Assembly: GCA_027858795.1 (NCBI GenBank)
Contig: JAQICF010000009.1
Span: forward strand, 1 to 30,475
Length of the DNA stretch: 30,475 nt
Direction: 5' to 3'
Origin: Candidatus Delongbacteria bacterium
GTDB lineage: Bacteria; Delongbacteria; UBA4055
Part shown: in pieces, positions 1 through 8,039 of the stretch
Layout: every line of letters starts with the position of its first letter
Position numbering within the stretch: position 1 is the first letter of the stretch
Translations under genes and position numbers: made by a program
The notes under the pieces: model-generated
What the model was told of the DNA's origin: nothing
The model's database searches: none
Seen by the model: only the letters and a program-made list of their open reading frames with translations

Positions 1-222
1 GTTCAATCGAACTACGAGACTTATATGCAGAAAGACAAAACTGACAGTATAAAAAAAGAAATTTCTGAAGTTTCTCCTCTAATTAAAGAAAAAGAAAACT
101 CTTATACAATTAAAGCTAAGAATATTACTCACAGAAAAGATATTCTTTCGAATTTATTTAATTCCAGGAACAACTTAAAAAAAGCTGTTATAATCACTGA
201 AGTTTTCAACAAAAAATATTAG
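1..222 (+). CDS. Unrecognised protein, C-terminal part (cut by window start)
   Basis: The reading frame is open from base 1 to the stop at 220-222, so this is most likely the end of a gene that begins before the window; the ATG at 25 is only an internal methionine candidate. The visible part is very rich in Lys, Glu, Ser and Asn, with no membrane segment. It ends in a more hydrophobic tail with the pattern L-x-x-A-x-I-I-x-x-E-V-F. I do not recognise the family. The next gene starts 11 nt after the stop on the same strand, so the two may be co-transcribed. The function is unknown. Confidence 0.5.
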   Translation, partial: VQSNYETYMQKDKTDSIKKEISEVSPLIKEKENSYTIKAKNITHRKDILSNLFNSRNNLKKAVIITEVFNKKY

Positions 223-233
223 GACTTAATATA

Positions 234-575
234 ATGTACACTGAAGAAAGACCATGGGGATCATTTACAATCCTGGAAGATACAATAACTTATAAGACTA
301 AAAGAATCATAGTAAAACCTAAGCAAAGACTCAGCTATCAATCTCATGAAAAAAGAGATGAGCTTTGGATCATTGTTGCAGGTAAAGCGAAAGTAACTCT
401 TGATGGAGTTGATCATATTCTTACTTACGGTGAGAATATTGTTATTTTGAAACAACAAAAACATCGTATTGAGAATATCGGTGATACCGATGTAATTTTT
501 ATAGAGGTTCAGACCGGAACCTATTTTGGAGAAGATGACATCGTCCGCTACGATGATGATTATAAAAGAGCGTGA
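234..575 (+). CDS. Stand-alone mannose-6-phosphate isomerase type II cupin
   Basis: The 113-residue protein matches the cupin domain found at the C-terminus of bifunctional GMP/PMI enzymes, which interconvert mannose-6-phosphate and fructose-6-phosphate. Family hallmarks visible are ERPWGSF near the start (residues 5-11), the strand-turn QRLSYQSHEKRDELW (31-45), the VAGKA turn, and TYFGEDDIVRYDDDY near the end (96-110). No nucleotidyltransferase domain is present, so this is the free-standing form. The first cupin motif is unusual: the family normally has HxHRxEHW, but here it reads HEKRDELW, so two of the usual histidines (positions 40 and 44) are Lys and Leu, while His38, Glu43 and His77 remain. 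Isomerase activity is therefore uncertain, and a related sugar-nucleotide cupin role is possible. An AGGA lies about 10 nt before the ATG. Confidence 0.8.
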   Translation: MYTEERPWGSFTILEDTITYKTKRIIVKPKQRLSYQSHEKRDELWIIVAGKAKVTLDGVDHILTYGENIVILKQQKHRIENIGDTDVIFIEVQTGTYFGEDDIVRYDDDYKRA

Positions 576-884
576 AATCTATATCCCCAGAGTATGAAAA
601 TAGCCAACTTTTCTAATTTTATAGTTTAGTTATTATTTTCAATCTTATTCAAAATATTCATTATCATCAATGCTAATCGTGCAACCACATTGTGAGCAGG
701 TATATTCTTTTTCTTCGCACATGATCTATCTCTCTCTAACTAACAAGGGGCTGAAGCCACCTTGTTCAATGTTTTTCATTCCCCTCCTGTGGAGGGGTGT
801 CAACTTATAGCTGACGGGGTGGTCGTCATGCTGAACTTGATTCAGTATCTTTCTTTTTACCCTACCTCATCATCCATCTTTACT
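576..884. other. Intergenic gap with hairpin repeats
   Basis: This 309-nt gap lies between the convergent cupin (plus) and UPF0149 (minus) genes. The first 200 nt show no coding pattern I trust. The right half carries the two hairpin repeats described separately at 781-848. No tRNA or clear rho-independent terminator was seen. A plus-strand open frame at 762-1007 runs through the repeats into the antisense of the next gene and is not believed. Confidence 0.6.
781..848. repeat. Two adjacent hairpin-forming intergenic repeats
   Basis: The first hairpin is CCCCTCC-TGT-GGAGGGG at 781-797, followed by a GACGGGGTGG segment. The second is ATGCTGAA-CTTGA-TTCAGTAT at 828-848. The second belongs to the same family as the hairpin at 26705-26725 (GTCATGCTGAA...). 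Both look like short interspersed palindromic elements common in the intergenic DNA of some Gram-negative phyla. Confidence 0.7.
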
Positions 885-1946
885 TTATCCGGTACAGATA
901 ACCTGATAGTCATCACTTACATCCATTCTTTGAGCATAATAATTCATAATTTTATACTCCGTAATAAACCTTTTTTTCATTTCAGCACGATCTTTCCATA
1001 CTTCTAGCCCCCTAACAAATCCTTCTGCCCATGGTTCAACCGCTTCAGAAATATCTTTCGAGTCAGTCAGTTGAGGATACATTTCAAGGTGTTGTGCTCC
1101 ATAGTCTATTTCAATATTTAAATCTATAAGAGTCTTAAAAACAAATGATGCATCTTGTTCGGAATCATAGATATGTTCTTTCTGCCCCACCCATAATTTC
1201 TCCAGCCATACTGAGGGAGGGATCATATCAGGAGAACATATAATTGCCGAAATAAAACCGTGCACAAATTCGGGTTTAATATCGTATTTGAGGATTTTGT
1301 TCAGGACTATGTTAAGATCTGGATATTTTGAACTTATTCTAAGTTTTGAATTATAAAAAACATCTCTCATACCCATTCCTAGAAAAAGCCTTGCATCTTT
1401 TTCCTTTATTTCTTCTTGAATATTTTTAACATCTGATAACTCCTTTTTTGTCATTCCGTCTTTTTTTAGAAAATCTTCCAGTATATCATCTTTTGCGTTA
1501 TAAAGCATGAAAAGGGTAATCGCATCCGTCAGCTCAGGATTGTTATCCATCATATCCATATCCCATAACACCATTCCTCTTTTAAAACCTTTAAACCAAG
1601 TTTCTGTCATTTCAGGAATAATATTTTTTTCATTTCTTTTTATCAGAGGAATATAGTAATCATCCAAAAATCCATCTGTTATGTCATCGCTTATCTCAAG
1701 AAGAAGATCCTGTATGACATCTTTTTTTATGGGCTCATCCCATTCAAATTTTTTACCTTTACTCTTTTCAAAAAGATCTTCAAACCAGGTATCCCACTCG
1801 ATCGTATTTGGTGCACAGGTTATTGCAGTCAGATATCCGTTAACAAAATCAGCATTTATATGCGTAATATTTTCAATTTCCAGAATATCTTCAAGCTCTT
1901 CATATCTTTCTATGTATCTGGCTGACATATTCTTCCAATTCTCCAT
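885..1946 (-). CDS. Tandem UPF0149 (YecA/YgfB-family) protein
   Basis: The 353-residue protein contains the UPF0149 pattern twice. Copy 1 runs from ADFVNGYLTAITCAPNTI (33-50) to WFKGFKRGMVLW (117-128). Copy 2 runs from PEFVHGFISAIICSPDMI (225-242) to PWAEGFVRGLEVW (305-317). Family members are usually single-domain helical proteins of about 190-220 residues with a poorly known role, some carrying a C-terminal SEC-C zinc motif; none is seen here. The start is uncertain. The ATG at 1946 lies within a repeat-like stretch with no Shine-Dalgarno, whereas the in-frame ATG at 1928 (Met7) has a GGAG about 12 nt upstream. It stands alone on its strand with no evident operon partner. Identity as UPF0149 is by motif only. 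Confidence 0.75.
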   Translation of the reverse strand: MENWKNMSARYIERYEELEDILEIENITHINADFVNGYLTAITCAPNTIEWDTWFEDLFEKSKGKKFEWDEPIKKDVIQDLLLEISDDITDGFLDDYYIPLIKRNEKNIIPEMTETWFKGFKRGMVLWDMDMMDNNPELTDAITLFMLYNAKDDILEDFLKKDGMTKKELSDVKNIQEEIKEKDARLFLGMGMRDVFYNSKLRISSKYPDLNIVLNKILKYDIKPEFVHGFISAIICSPDMIPPSVWLEKLWVGQKEHIYDSEQDASFVFKTLIDLNIEIDYGAQHLEMYPQLTDSKDISEAVEPWAEGFVRGLEVWKDRAEMKKRFITEYKIMNYYAQRMDVSDDYQVICTG

Positions 1947-1994
1947 TGTTAATTTTCAACATTTCCTTTGCCGGGCGAATAATGAATACGATTA

Positions 1995-2015
1995 GGGCAG
2001 ACATAAAGCCTGCCC
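1995..2015. repeat. Hairpin GGGCAG/CTGCCC
   Basis: A 6-bp stem (1995-2000 with 2010-2015) and a 9-nt loop lie in the gap between the UPF0149 gene and the methyltransferase. The surrounding bases (GGGCGAATAATGAATACG to the left when read in context) look like a common intergenic repeat type. It has no T-run on either strand, so I do not call it a terminator. Confidence 0.45.
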
Positions 2016-2066
2016 CTACATTCTTGGTATTCTTATCCATTATCGGTGGTAATCTTTTGACTTTCA

Positions 2067-2101
2067 TTGTCCATTGTCAACTGTCAATTATCCATTGAAC
2101 T
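2067..2101. repeat. Degenerate CAATTGACAATGG-type repeat overlapping a gene end
   Basis: On the minus strand the stretch reads as iterated variations of CAATGGATAATTGACAG and TTGACAATGGACAATG. It covers the last codons and the stop of the methyltransferase frame, so its final residues (FNG) are encoded by repeat DNA. A weaker relative (GTTGAAAATTAACAATGG) lies at the other side of the gap around 1945-1963, at the start of the UPF0149 frame. Confidence 0.45.
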
Positions 2102-4256
2102 TCCCATACTCTTCCCTACTCACCACTTTCTCAATCTCAGGATCAATGATCTTAACTTCGTCATAATCAAGCTCGTAAAGCTTATAAACCATAATATCTA
2201 TTTTATTTTCTTCTTCTGTTGTATCTTGTTCTTTTTCTTTTTTCTTTAAGATAATATCAACAATATCTTCGAAAGGTTTTTGTTTTGATTGATTACTGAG
2301 AGGTATCGGGTAATATTCAAAAAAAGTATGTTTCATTCTTATCCCAGTACCACCCAAGGCACCTCCTCCGTAAAAATTTTTAATAGAATAAAAAAATAAT
2401 TTTGAATTAAAAATCGCATTGAGAAACTTGATTTTTTTGCCAGTTATAATTCTACCAGTGTCAACACAAAAATAATTAAGATCTTTATCATAGGCAAAAG
2501 AAGGTTCTTGCACCATTTCTTGATAAACAATCTTTTCTTTCTCAAATTCTTCCATATATGCACAACTTCTTAAATTGTAAGGAGTATTGCCTTGGTCACA
2601 TCTTTTTTTAATTTCTTTCCAATAAGTATCTAAATGTTTTTTCACAGCCGAATATTTCTTAACATCAATTCCCGGAATAGACTTACCTTTACTGTTTTTA
2701 TAACCGTTATGAGTTGCTATCAACCACAGATCAGCAAATTCAGCTTTGTATTTATTTATATCCTTACCTCTTAGAATAGGCTTAATAATCTCTGCTGAAT
2801 TCGAATCTTCTTTTATCAATCTATCTTTAGTTTTAGCATCAATTATAAAGGCTTCATTAAAACCAGTTTTGATACCGTAATTTATTTGAACATCCCAATT
2901 TTTAAGAGGAGTTCCGATTCTTTCTATCTTTCTTTTGATTCTAAATTCTTCCTTAGTAAGTATAATCCAACTCTCTTCTGAAAGATCATTTAAAACAATG
3001 AAATTATTGTCAACATACTGCTCTAATGATTTTTCTTTTGAGAAATCTTTTTTTATAGCACAAGCAATAGCTTTATCTTGGTTCTTTGTATTTTCAAACA
3101 TCAGAATATTTGTATCAACTGTGGCACTTTCAAATACTTTGTAGCCACCAAAATCCACTAAGAGAATTGGATTTGTTCTTGTTGCGAAATATTTTCTTGT
3201 AGCTTTACCGTAATTTGCTCTCATCCACTTGTTTGAAGTTATGAAAGTTAATAAACCGTTTTGACTTAAAAGCTGATGCCCTCTTTCGTAGAAAAGACAA
3301 TAAATATCTCCGGTTTTTTCAAAAGTTTCATAGCCTTGAACTTCCCAATCTTTTTGACATTGCTGACCACTAAATTTTTGTATCTGAACATAAGGAGGAT
3401 TACCTATCACAATATCAAATCCTTCTTCAATCTCAGGATAAAAATATTTTGTTGCGAAGAAACCAATAGGTTTATTGTCAAAAATATTTTTGTAACTATC
3501 CCATAAATCAATTTCATAGGCTAATCTATTAAGTATCTCTTGTTCTTTTTTTACTTTTGATTTTTCATGTGTTAATCTATTCGTAAAATCTTTAATCGCA
3601 TTATCTTTTTCTTTTACTTTATCCTCAATTAATTTTTCAATCTTTTCTCGTAGTTTTAGTTTTTCTTTTTTATTAAATGAATCAAAGTAAAGTTTTACCA
3701 AATCCTTAAGGTTCTCAAAAAATGGATCAACACCAAATAATTCATTTACTTCAACTTTATCTTCAGGTGCATCTATCAAACTATTTGCACAAACAAATTT
3801 GAACTCAAGGTTCGGAAGCGGAAGCACTCCCCTATTTTCTTCTTTATCATTTATTGTTTCATCAACTACAAGAGAAAGAAAGAATCTCAATTTTGAAATA
3901 TCCGCTGCAATTGGCTGAATATCAACACCGTAAATACTGTTTCTGATTATGCTTAATTTATGCTTATATCTCCAGTCCTTGTTATAAATCCTATCATGCT
4001 CCTCTTTCCTTGCCTTCTTATCTTTTATTGTATCAAGATATTTTATTACAAAGTCTATTGAATCAGGATCGAATTTATCGAGTACCATCATTATCTTATT
4101 TAAAATTCCCATAGGGAAAGCACCAGAACCGCAGGCTGGGTCAAGCACTTTTAATTCATAGATTGCATCACTAACTTTTTGTATTTCTTTTTCAGTCAGC
4201 TCAAATACATCTGTATCGTACTTTATAATCCTCAGTCTTTGGTTCAAAAAGGCCAC
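2088..4256 (-). CDS. Methyltransferase catalytic/specificity fragment (Eco57I-like N6-adenine MTase)
   Basis: Authentic sequence begins around residue 12 of this frame (KYDTDVFELTEKE). AdoMet-binding motif I is LDPACGSGAF (38-47), a GVDIQPIAADISKLR segment follows (110-124), and the catalytic N6-adenine motif is NPPY (286-289). Residues about 195-240 are a charged, probably coiled-coil insert. The C-terminal half resembles a TaqI-type target-recognition region, with NYGIKTGFNEAFIID and KPILRGKDINKYK. The family methylates adenine in a specific site to protect it from a partner nuclease. The FYTP motif that should precede motif I is missing with the deleted block, and the only start codon available here is an artefactual GTG in the wrong part of the gene. 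Probably inactive. Confidence 0.8.
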   Translation of the reverse strand: MAFLNQRLRIIKYDTDVFELTEKEIQKVSDAIYELKVLDPACGSGAFPMGILNKIMMVLDKFDPDSIDFVIKYLDTIKDKKARKEEHDRIYNKDWRYKHKLSIIRNSIYGVDIQPIAADISKLRFFLSLVVDETINDKEENRGVLPLPNLEFKFVCANSLIDAPEDKVEVNELFGVDPFFENLKDLVKLYFDSFNKKEKLKLREKIEKLIEDKVKEKDNAIKDFTNRLTHEKSKVKKEQEILNRLAYEIDLWDSYKNIFDNKPIGFFATKYFYPEIEEGFDIVIGNPPYVQIQKFSGQQCQKDWEVQGYETFEKTGDIYCLFYERGHQLLSQNGLLTFITSNKWMRANYGKATRKYFATRTNPILLVDFGGYKVFESATVDTNILMFENTKNQDKAIACAIKKDFSKEKSLEQYVDNNFIVLNDLSEESWIILTKEEFRIKRKIERIGTPLKNWDVQINYGIKTGFNEAFIIDAKTKDRLIKEDSNSAEIIKPILRGKDINKYKAEFADLWLIATHNGYKNSKGKSIPGIDVKKYSAVKKHLDTYWKEIKKRCDQGNTPYNLRSCAYMEEFEKEKIVYQEMVQEPSFAYDKDLNYFCVDTGRIITGKKIKFLNAIFNSKLFFYSIKNFYGGGALGGTGIRMKHTFFEYYPIPLSNQSKQKPFEDIVDIILKKKEKEQDTTEEENKIDIMVYKLYELDYDEVKIIDPEIEKVVSREEYGKFNG

Positions 4257-5139
4257 CGTTTAAAAATGGAATTTTATCAAATTTATCATTCCGAAACGAT
4301 TTTTTTCTTTTTGGAATCTCAGTATTCAAAAGCTCAAAGAACAAAGGTTCAAGTATTGTGTGATAATAGTTTTTTGTTTTTTTGACCGTATCGTGCGATA
4401 GCAGATCATCCGGTATAAGCGGAACATCTTTATCAGATTCCTTTTTCTTTAAAAACCAAGTAAAAACAGTTCTACCGATTAGCCTTACTGCAAATTCCTT
4501 TAAACAGTTTTCATTATTCTTCCTGGGTAATTCCATCAAAGGTGTAAATACTTCTTCCTTATTACCAAATTTTCTTTTACCACCTACCAGTTCAGTAAAA
4601 AGTCTTGCAATATTTGTAAAGAAATCTTTGTTTACAACTTCAATATTGAATCTATCTAAAAGATCTTTTTCATCTTTTAAAGTACCTTTATCAAATAAAT
4701 ATTTTCTCGGAGTAAGAGTCTTTGCACCTTGACCTAAAAGAAAAGAATATCTTCTCGGATTAGAATACTCATATTTAATTCTGATCCCGTCTTCACCAAG
4801 TTTAGGTTCTATAGTCACTAGGGATAATCTGTAATGCAAAGGATCATTGTCCGGTACAAAGAAGATCAGTGCTTTCTTATAACCGTATTGCGACATAAGC
4901 TTAAAAGCTTCTCTTGTCAGACCAATTCTTGGATCATTTGTAGAATTATAAATAATTTCATAAAATCTGATATCCAAGCTCTCAGAACTACCGATAAGAT
5001 TAACTTTTTTAATATATTTAGTCTTAAAATCAGGTATAATATCTTCGTCTATAAGATCAAAATCATCAGGCATAATATTATTCCTAAATTCCTTAATATA
5101 TGTAGCTCTATCATATTGTTGATTACAAAATTCGCTCAT
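4201..5139 (-). CDS. Methyltransferase N-terminal fragment (type IIG-like)
   Basis: This 312-residue frame starts 3 nt after the DUF4062 gene stop, so translation is probably coupled. It carries the N-terminal region typical of large Eco57I-like enzymes: a mixed alpha/beta part with SLDIRFYEIIYNSTNDPRIG (positions about 53-72) and a helical part leading to FLNGGLFEP near residue 292-300. I see no certain catalytic nuclease motif in it. The real coding continues to about EDYK (residue 306); the last residues before the stop are frameshifted. Alone, this fragment lacks every AdoMet-binding and catalytic motif, so it should not methylate DNA. Confidence 0.75.
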   Translation of the reverse strand: MSEFCNQQYDRATYIKEFRNNIMPDDFDLIDEDIIPDFKTKYIKKVNLIGSSESLDIRFYEIIYNSTNDPRIGLTREAFKLMSQYGYKKALIFFVPDNDPLHYRLSLVTIEPKLGEDGIRIKYEYSNPRRYSFLLGQGAKTLTPRKYLFDKGTLKDEKDLLDRFNIEVVNKDFFTNIARLFTELVGGKRKFGNKEEVFTPLMELPRKNNENCLKEFAVRLIGRTVFTWFLKKKESDKDVPLIPDDLLSHDTVKKTKNYYHTILEPLFFELLNTEIPKRKKSFRNDKFDKIPFLNGGLFEPKTEDYKVRYRCI

Positions 5140-5142
5140 GGT

Positions 5143-6732
5143 TTATCTCTCTATTGTTGATTTAAGTAAATCCTTTCCCTTCTCAGAAAGAATATATTTC
5201 TGCAATCTGCTTTGAGGTTTATCCGGAATAGTATATTCAATTAAACCCTCTGTTAAAGCCGGTAATATATTTGCTTTAAAATTATGATACCTGTCCGAAA
5301 GACCGATATTCAGTAGTATCTCCGCTCTGCTCCTTGGTGAATCGCAGTAAATTAGAGTGTCAATGATCCTATCAATTACTACATCATTGACTTGTGCTCT
5401 GACTTGTGCTCTGACTTGTGCTTTCTTCCCAACTTCTTCCCAACTTCTTCCCAACTTTTCAACCAATTTATTCCCAACTCCTACATTGCCATGAACAGGA
5501 ATTACATCAACTGAAGCACCTTTGTGTCCCTCCTTTCTCCAGATTACTGTCTTAAAGGTCTGTTCATTCTTAAATTCGGGTTCTTTTAATCCAAATTCTT
5601 TACATAACCTGATAATATCACCTGTTCCGGTTCCCATTCTTTCAATATATCTTGTCTGATACATCGGTTCGGCTAAAAGCATATTATGTGGTATTGATGT
5701 ATGTGGTTTTTTTAGATCTGCAACAGTTAATCCATGAGGTAATCTCCCTGGATTCCAAATCTCAAGTCTGTCTTTAAAAAGCATAACCTGAACACTTGCA
5801 TTACTCGTATAATCTCTGTGAACCACTGCATTTACAATTGCCTCCCTGACAGCACCTCTTGGAAGTTCATATTTTGTCGGAACACGAACACTTTCTTCTC
5901 TTGTACCTACCCAGAAAGATATCTTAGATAGTATAAAATCCAGTGCCTGATCAATTACTCTAAACATATCACCTTTATAAACCTGATATGAAGGAATTGG
6001 TTTTTCAATCTCATAACCGTGAAAATGTGCACATTTTATTTCAGAATTTAAAAAATATTTCTGAGGTTGTTTACCGAAAAGAAGTATAGCTGCATTTGTA
6101 ACCCGTATATTCTGAATTAAATTTAAGTGAGTTAAAATATTTTTAAAATCAGATTCCGGTGAAAGAGGAAAACCTCTCTCCTGTTTGGCGATCTTTACAA
6201 ATTCAGAAACTTTTACGAGATCAATATCCTCAATATCAGCTTTTAGATGAAGAGTAGAATCAAAAGGACCTATTCTTATATATTCATTTTCTTCAAGATA
6301 CCTGACAAGTGAAGCATAAACTGATGCTTTGAGATCCATTACAGATGAAAATTGCTTTCTTATTACAACCTTTTCTGATTTTTTTATAAGTTTTATTTCT
6401 TTTTGATGCCTATCACTGTCTTTATGCTCAGTAATGAAAATGAACCTTGTTAAATTATTATCAGTTGCACAGACAAACTCTCTTTCTGTCGGTGAGACAC
6501 CATCAGAATCCTCATATCCATATTTTTTACCGAATAATCCTATGTAAATATCGCTGTTTTTTACTTCTTCAAGATACATCTGCTTAGCTGTTTTATCTGC
6601 AGCAGGAAGTTTTTCAAAGATGAAAGGTTCAAAAAATTTACCGAGCACTGGATCAGATTTTAGATACTCATAAAGCATCTCTCTTTTGGGCTCGAACTCC
6701 GACTGTACACTACTGATGAATATTTTTATCAT
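5143..6732 (-). CDS. DUF4062 + HATPase_c_4 + winged-helix protein of defence operon
   Basis: The start ATG lies 1 nt after the helicase stop. Residues 1-100 match DUF4062: MIKIFISSVQSEFEPKREML at the start, then SDIYIGLFGKKYG (60-72) and SPTEREF. Residues about 290-375 match the GHKL-type ATP-binding domain of RecG-like/Schlafen-associated proteins: REAIVNAVVHRDY (296-308, with Glu297 and Asn301 as expected N-box residues) and RMGTGTGDI (365-373). The AlbA_2/Schlafen domain usually in front of this ATPase is replaced by DUF4062. A linker with AQVR repeats (438-448) leads to a C-terminal winged-helix-like region. The biochemical role is unknown; such proteins often sit beside R-M or defence genes. 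The gene is intact, unlike both neighbours. Confidence 0.8.
   Translation of the reverse strand: MIKIFISSVQSEFEPKREMLYEYLKSDPVLGKFFEPFIFEKLPAADKTAKQMYLEEVKNSDIYIGLFGKKYGYEDSDGVSPTEREFVCATDNNLTRFIFITEHKDSDRHQKEIKLIKKSEKVVIRKQFSSVMDLKASVYASLVRYLEENEYIRIGPFDSTLHLKADIEDIDLVKVSEFVKIAKQERGFPLSPESDFKNILTHLNLIQNIRVTNAAILLFGKQPQKYFLNSEIKCAHFHGYEIEKPIPSYQVYKGDMFRVIDQALDFILSKISFWVGTREESVRVPTKYELPRGAVREAIVNAVVHRDYTSNASVQVMLFKDRLEIWNPGRLPHGLTVADLKKPHTSIPHNMLLAEPMYQTRYIERMGTGTGDIIRLCKEFGLKEPEFKNEQTFKTVIWRKEGHKGASVDVIPVHGNVGVGNKLVEKLGRSWEEVGKKAQVRAQVRAQVNDVVIDRIIDTLIYCDSPRSRAEILLNIGLSDRYHNFKANILPALTEGLIEYTIPDKPQSRLQKYILSEKGKDLLKSTIER
5389..5455. repeat. Tandem repeats inside the DUF4062 gene: 12 bp x3 and 11 bp x3
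   Basis: Plus-strand units GACTTGTGCTCT fill 5389-5400 and 5401-5412, with a one-base variant at 5413-5424; being 12 bp they keep frame and encode AQVR repeats. They run directly into three perfect copies of the 11-bp unit TTCTTCCCAAC (5423-5433, 5434-5444, 5445-5455), read in all three frames as KLGRSWEEVGKK. Gain or loss of one 11-bp unit would shift frame and remove the C-terminal winged-helix region. Confidence 0.9.
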
Positions 6733-6733
6733 A

Positions 6734-8023
6734 TTAAATCAGTTCCTCTGCAAGAATTATTGTTTCATCTCCTGACTCTATTTTTTTAACTGTATTAAGA
6801 ATCGCAAGAATATACCTTCTTGGTATTTGCTTAATAATTGTATCGAAATTACTTGCTAATAGATTGTTGATCAGTTTAATGTACTCTTTTGGTAAAGCAT
6901 CATAGCTTACTACGGTTTTAAGATCATGTAGGTATTCTTTATCGAAAGGATTTGCTTTCATTACAATATCGATTTTATCAATAGCCATTGTTCTTGTTTT
7001 ATCTACTCTGTGCTCTTTCTTACGGTCAAAAAGATTATTTTTCACATATTCATATTTTGAATAGAATAAGTCGCTAATAGATTTAGGTTCTTCAGATGGA
7101 TCTGCCTTAAATAAATTAATCGCTTCTTCTGTTGTTAATGTTTTGTATTCTAAAGGATTGACTCCAATCTTAAAAACAAAATCTTCACCCTTTTTACCAA
7201 AAACAAGAACTCCTTCTCTATCCTTTTTTTCAGTTCTCTGAATTTTCACTTTAGGCATAATACTTCGTACTTCTTCCATCAGCTTTTTATCAATTTTTGC
7301 ATTTTCAAGTATGTTTTTATGCTCTGCATCCCATGATTTTTCGTTCTGTATTTTATTTTCACGGTCATATATATCTTTATAAAATGAATTAAGCTCTTCA
7401 TCAGAAGTAAGTATTTTTGTATCACCACCAAGAATTGAATTGATCATCTTCATCTTAAGTGTTGAAATCTTTTTAGTTCTTGTTTCTTTCTCACCTATGT
7501 GGGTTGGAAAATAATTATAAATAAACAGTTCATCGAAAACCTTTTTGTTTATCCTGTTAATCCTTCCAATTCTTTGTATAACTCTAGTTGGATTATACGG
7601 AATATCGTAGTTAAAAACTGTTCCTGCTCTGTGCAAGTTATAGCCCTCACTTATTGCATCTGTGGCTAAAAGGATATCATACTCATTCTTTTGCTTTGAT
7701 TTTAAAATACCTGCATCAAAATTAGTGTAAATAACTTCTTTATTTGTTCTACTTGAGTGCTTTGAAGTATATCTAAATACTTTAAATTCATCTTTCATGT
7801 TTTCATAAAGATATTCAACTGTATCTGCAAATTCTGAAAAAACAATGATTTTTCTTTTTGGATCATTTTTTCTTTGCTCTTGAATAAATTTCTTAAACGA
7901 AATAAGCTTATAATCCGGTTTGAGCTCATCAAACCAATCACTTTTTATTTCTTCCAGCAAAGCTATGTCCTTCTTAATATCTTTTACAAATGCGTCTTTA
8001 ATATCTTTCATGCCTGAATTCAA
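6734..8023 (-). CDS. Helicase C-terminal lobe fragment (superfamily 2, SNF2-like)
   Basis: The 429-residue frame carries the second RecA lobe: KIIVFSEFADTVEYL (58-72), TDAISEGYNL (motif V, 121-130), then QRIGRINRI (motif VI, 150-158). A long helical C-terminal region of about 250 residues has no recognised domain. The nominal TTG start lies at the edge of the IS element; an ATG four codons later is the first proper candidate, with no good Shine-Dalgarno. Without lobe 1 it cannot hydrolyse ATP, so it is inactive as a helicase. Its stop is 1 nt from the start of the DUF4062 gene. Confidence 0.85.
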   Translation of the reverse strand: MNSGMKDIKDAFVKDIKKDIALLEEIKSDWFDELKPDYKLISFKKFIQEQRKNDPKRKIIVFSEFADTVEYLYENMKDEFKVFRYTSKHSSRTNKEVIYTNFDAGILKSKQKNEYDILLATDAISEGYNLHRAGTVFNYDIPYNPTRVIQRIGRINRINKKVFDELFIYNYFPTHIGEKETRTKKISTLKMKMINSILGGDTKILTSDEELNSFYKDIYDRENKIQNEKSWDAEHKNILENAKIDKKLMEEVRSIMPKVKIQRTEKKDREGVLVFGKKGEDFVFKIGVNPLEYKTLTTEEAINLFKADPSEEPKSISDLFYSKYEYVKNNLFDRKKEHRVDKTRTMAIDKIDIVMKANPFDKEYLHDLKTVVSYDALPKEYIKLINNLLASNFDTIIKQIPRRYILAILNTVKKIESGDETIILAEELI

Positions 8024-8039
8024 GTAATAAATGCAACAC
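8015..8039. repeat. Left IS end: target repeat TGAATTCA plus inverted repeat
   Basis: TGAATTCA (8015-8022) is followed by the 17-bp inverted repeat AGTAATAAATGCAACAC (8023-8039). Confidence 0.9.

Larger units (their letters stand above)
2088..5139 (-). pseudogene. Eco57I/type IIG-like adenine methyltransferase gene, split by internal deletion and frameshift
   Basis: Two overlapping frames (4201-5139 and 2088-4256) are consecutive parts of one methyltransferase. The left frame ends soon after NGGLFEP and the right frame resumes just before LDPACGSGAFPMG. In intact relatives these two motifs are separated by roughly 100-200 residues that include the G-x-F-Y-T-P motif, which is absent here in all frames. 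The join lies at about 4215-4225. The gene has therefore lost an internal block whose length is not a multiple of three. It is the third cistron of the operon that starts at 11022. Confidence 0.75.

Noticed and set aside
762..1007. 81-residue plus-strand frame
   Set aside because: It runs through two hairpin repeats and then antisense to the UPF0149 gene; no ribosome site and no recognisable protein.
4201..4256. Programmed ribosomal frameshift joining the two methyltransferase frames
   Set aside because: A frameshift alone would still leave out the conserved segment between NGGLFEP and motif I, so the lesion is a deletion.
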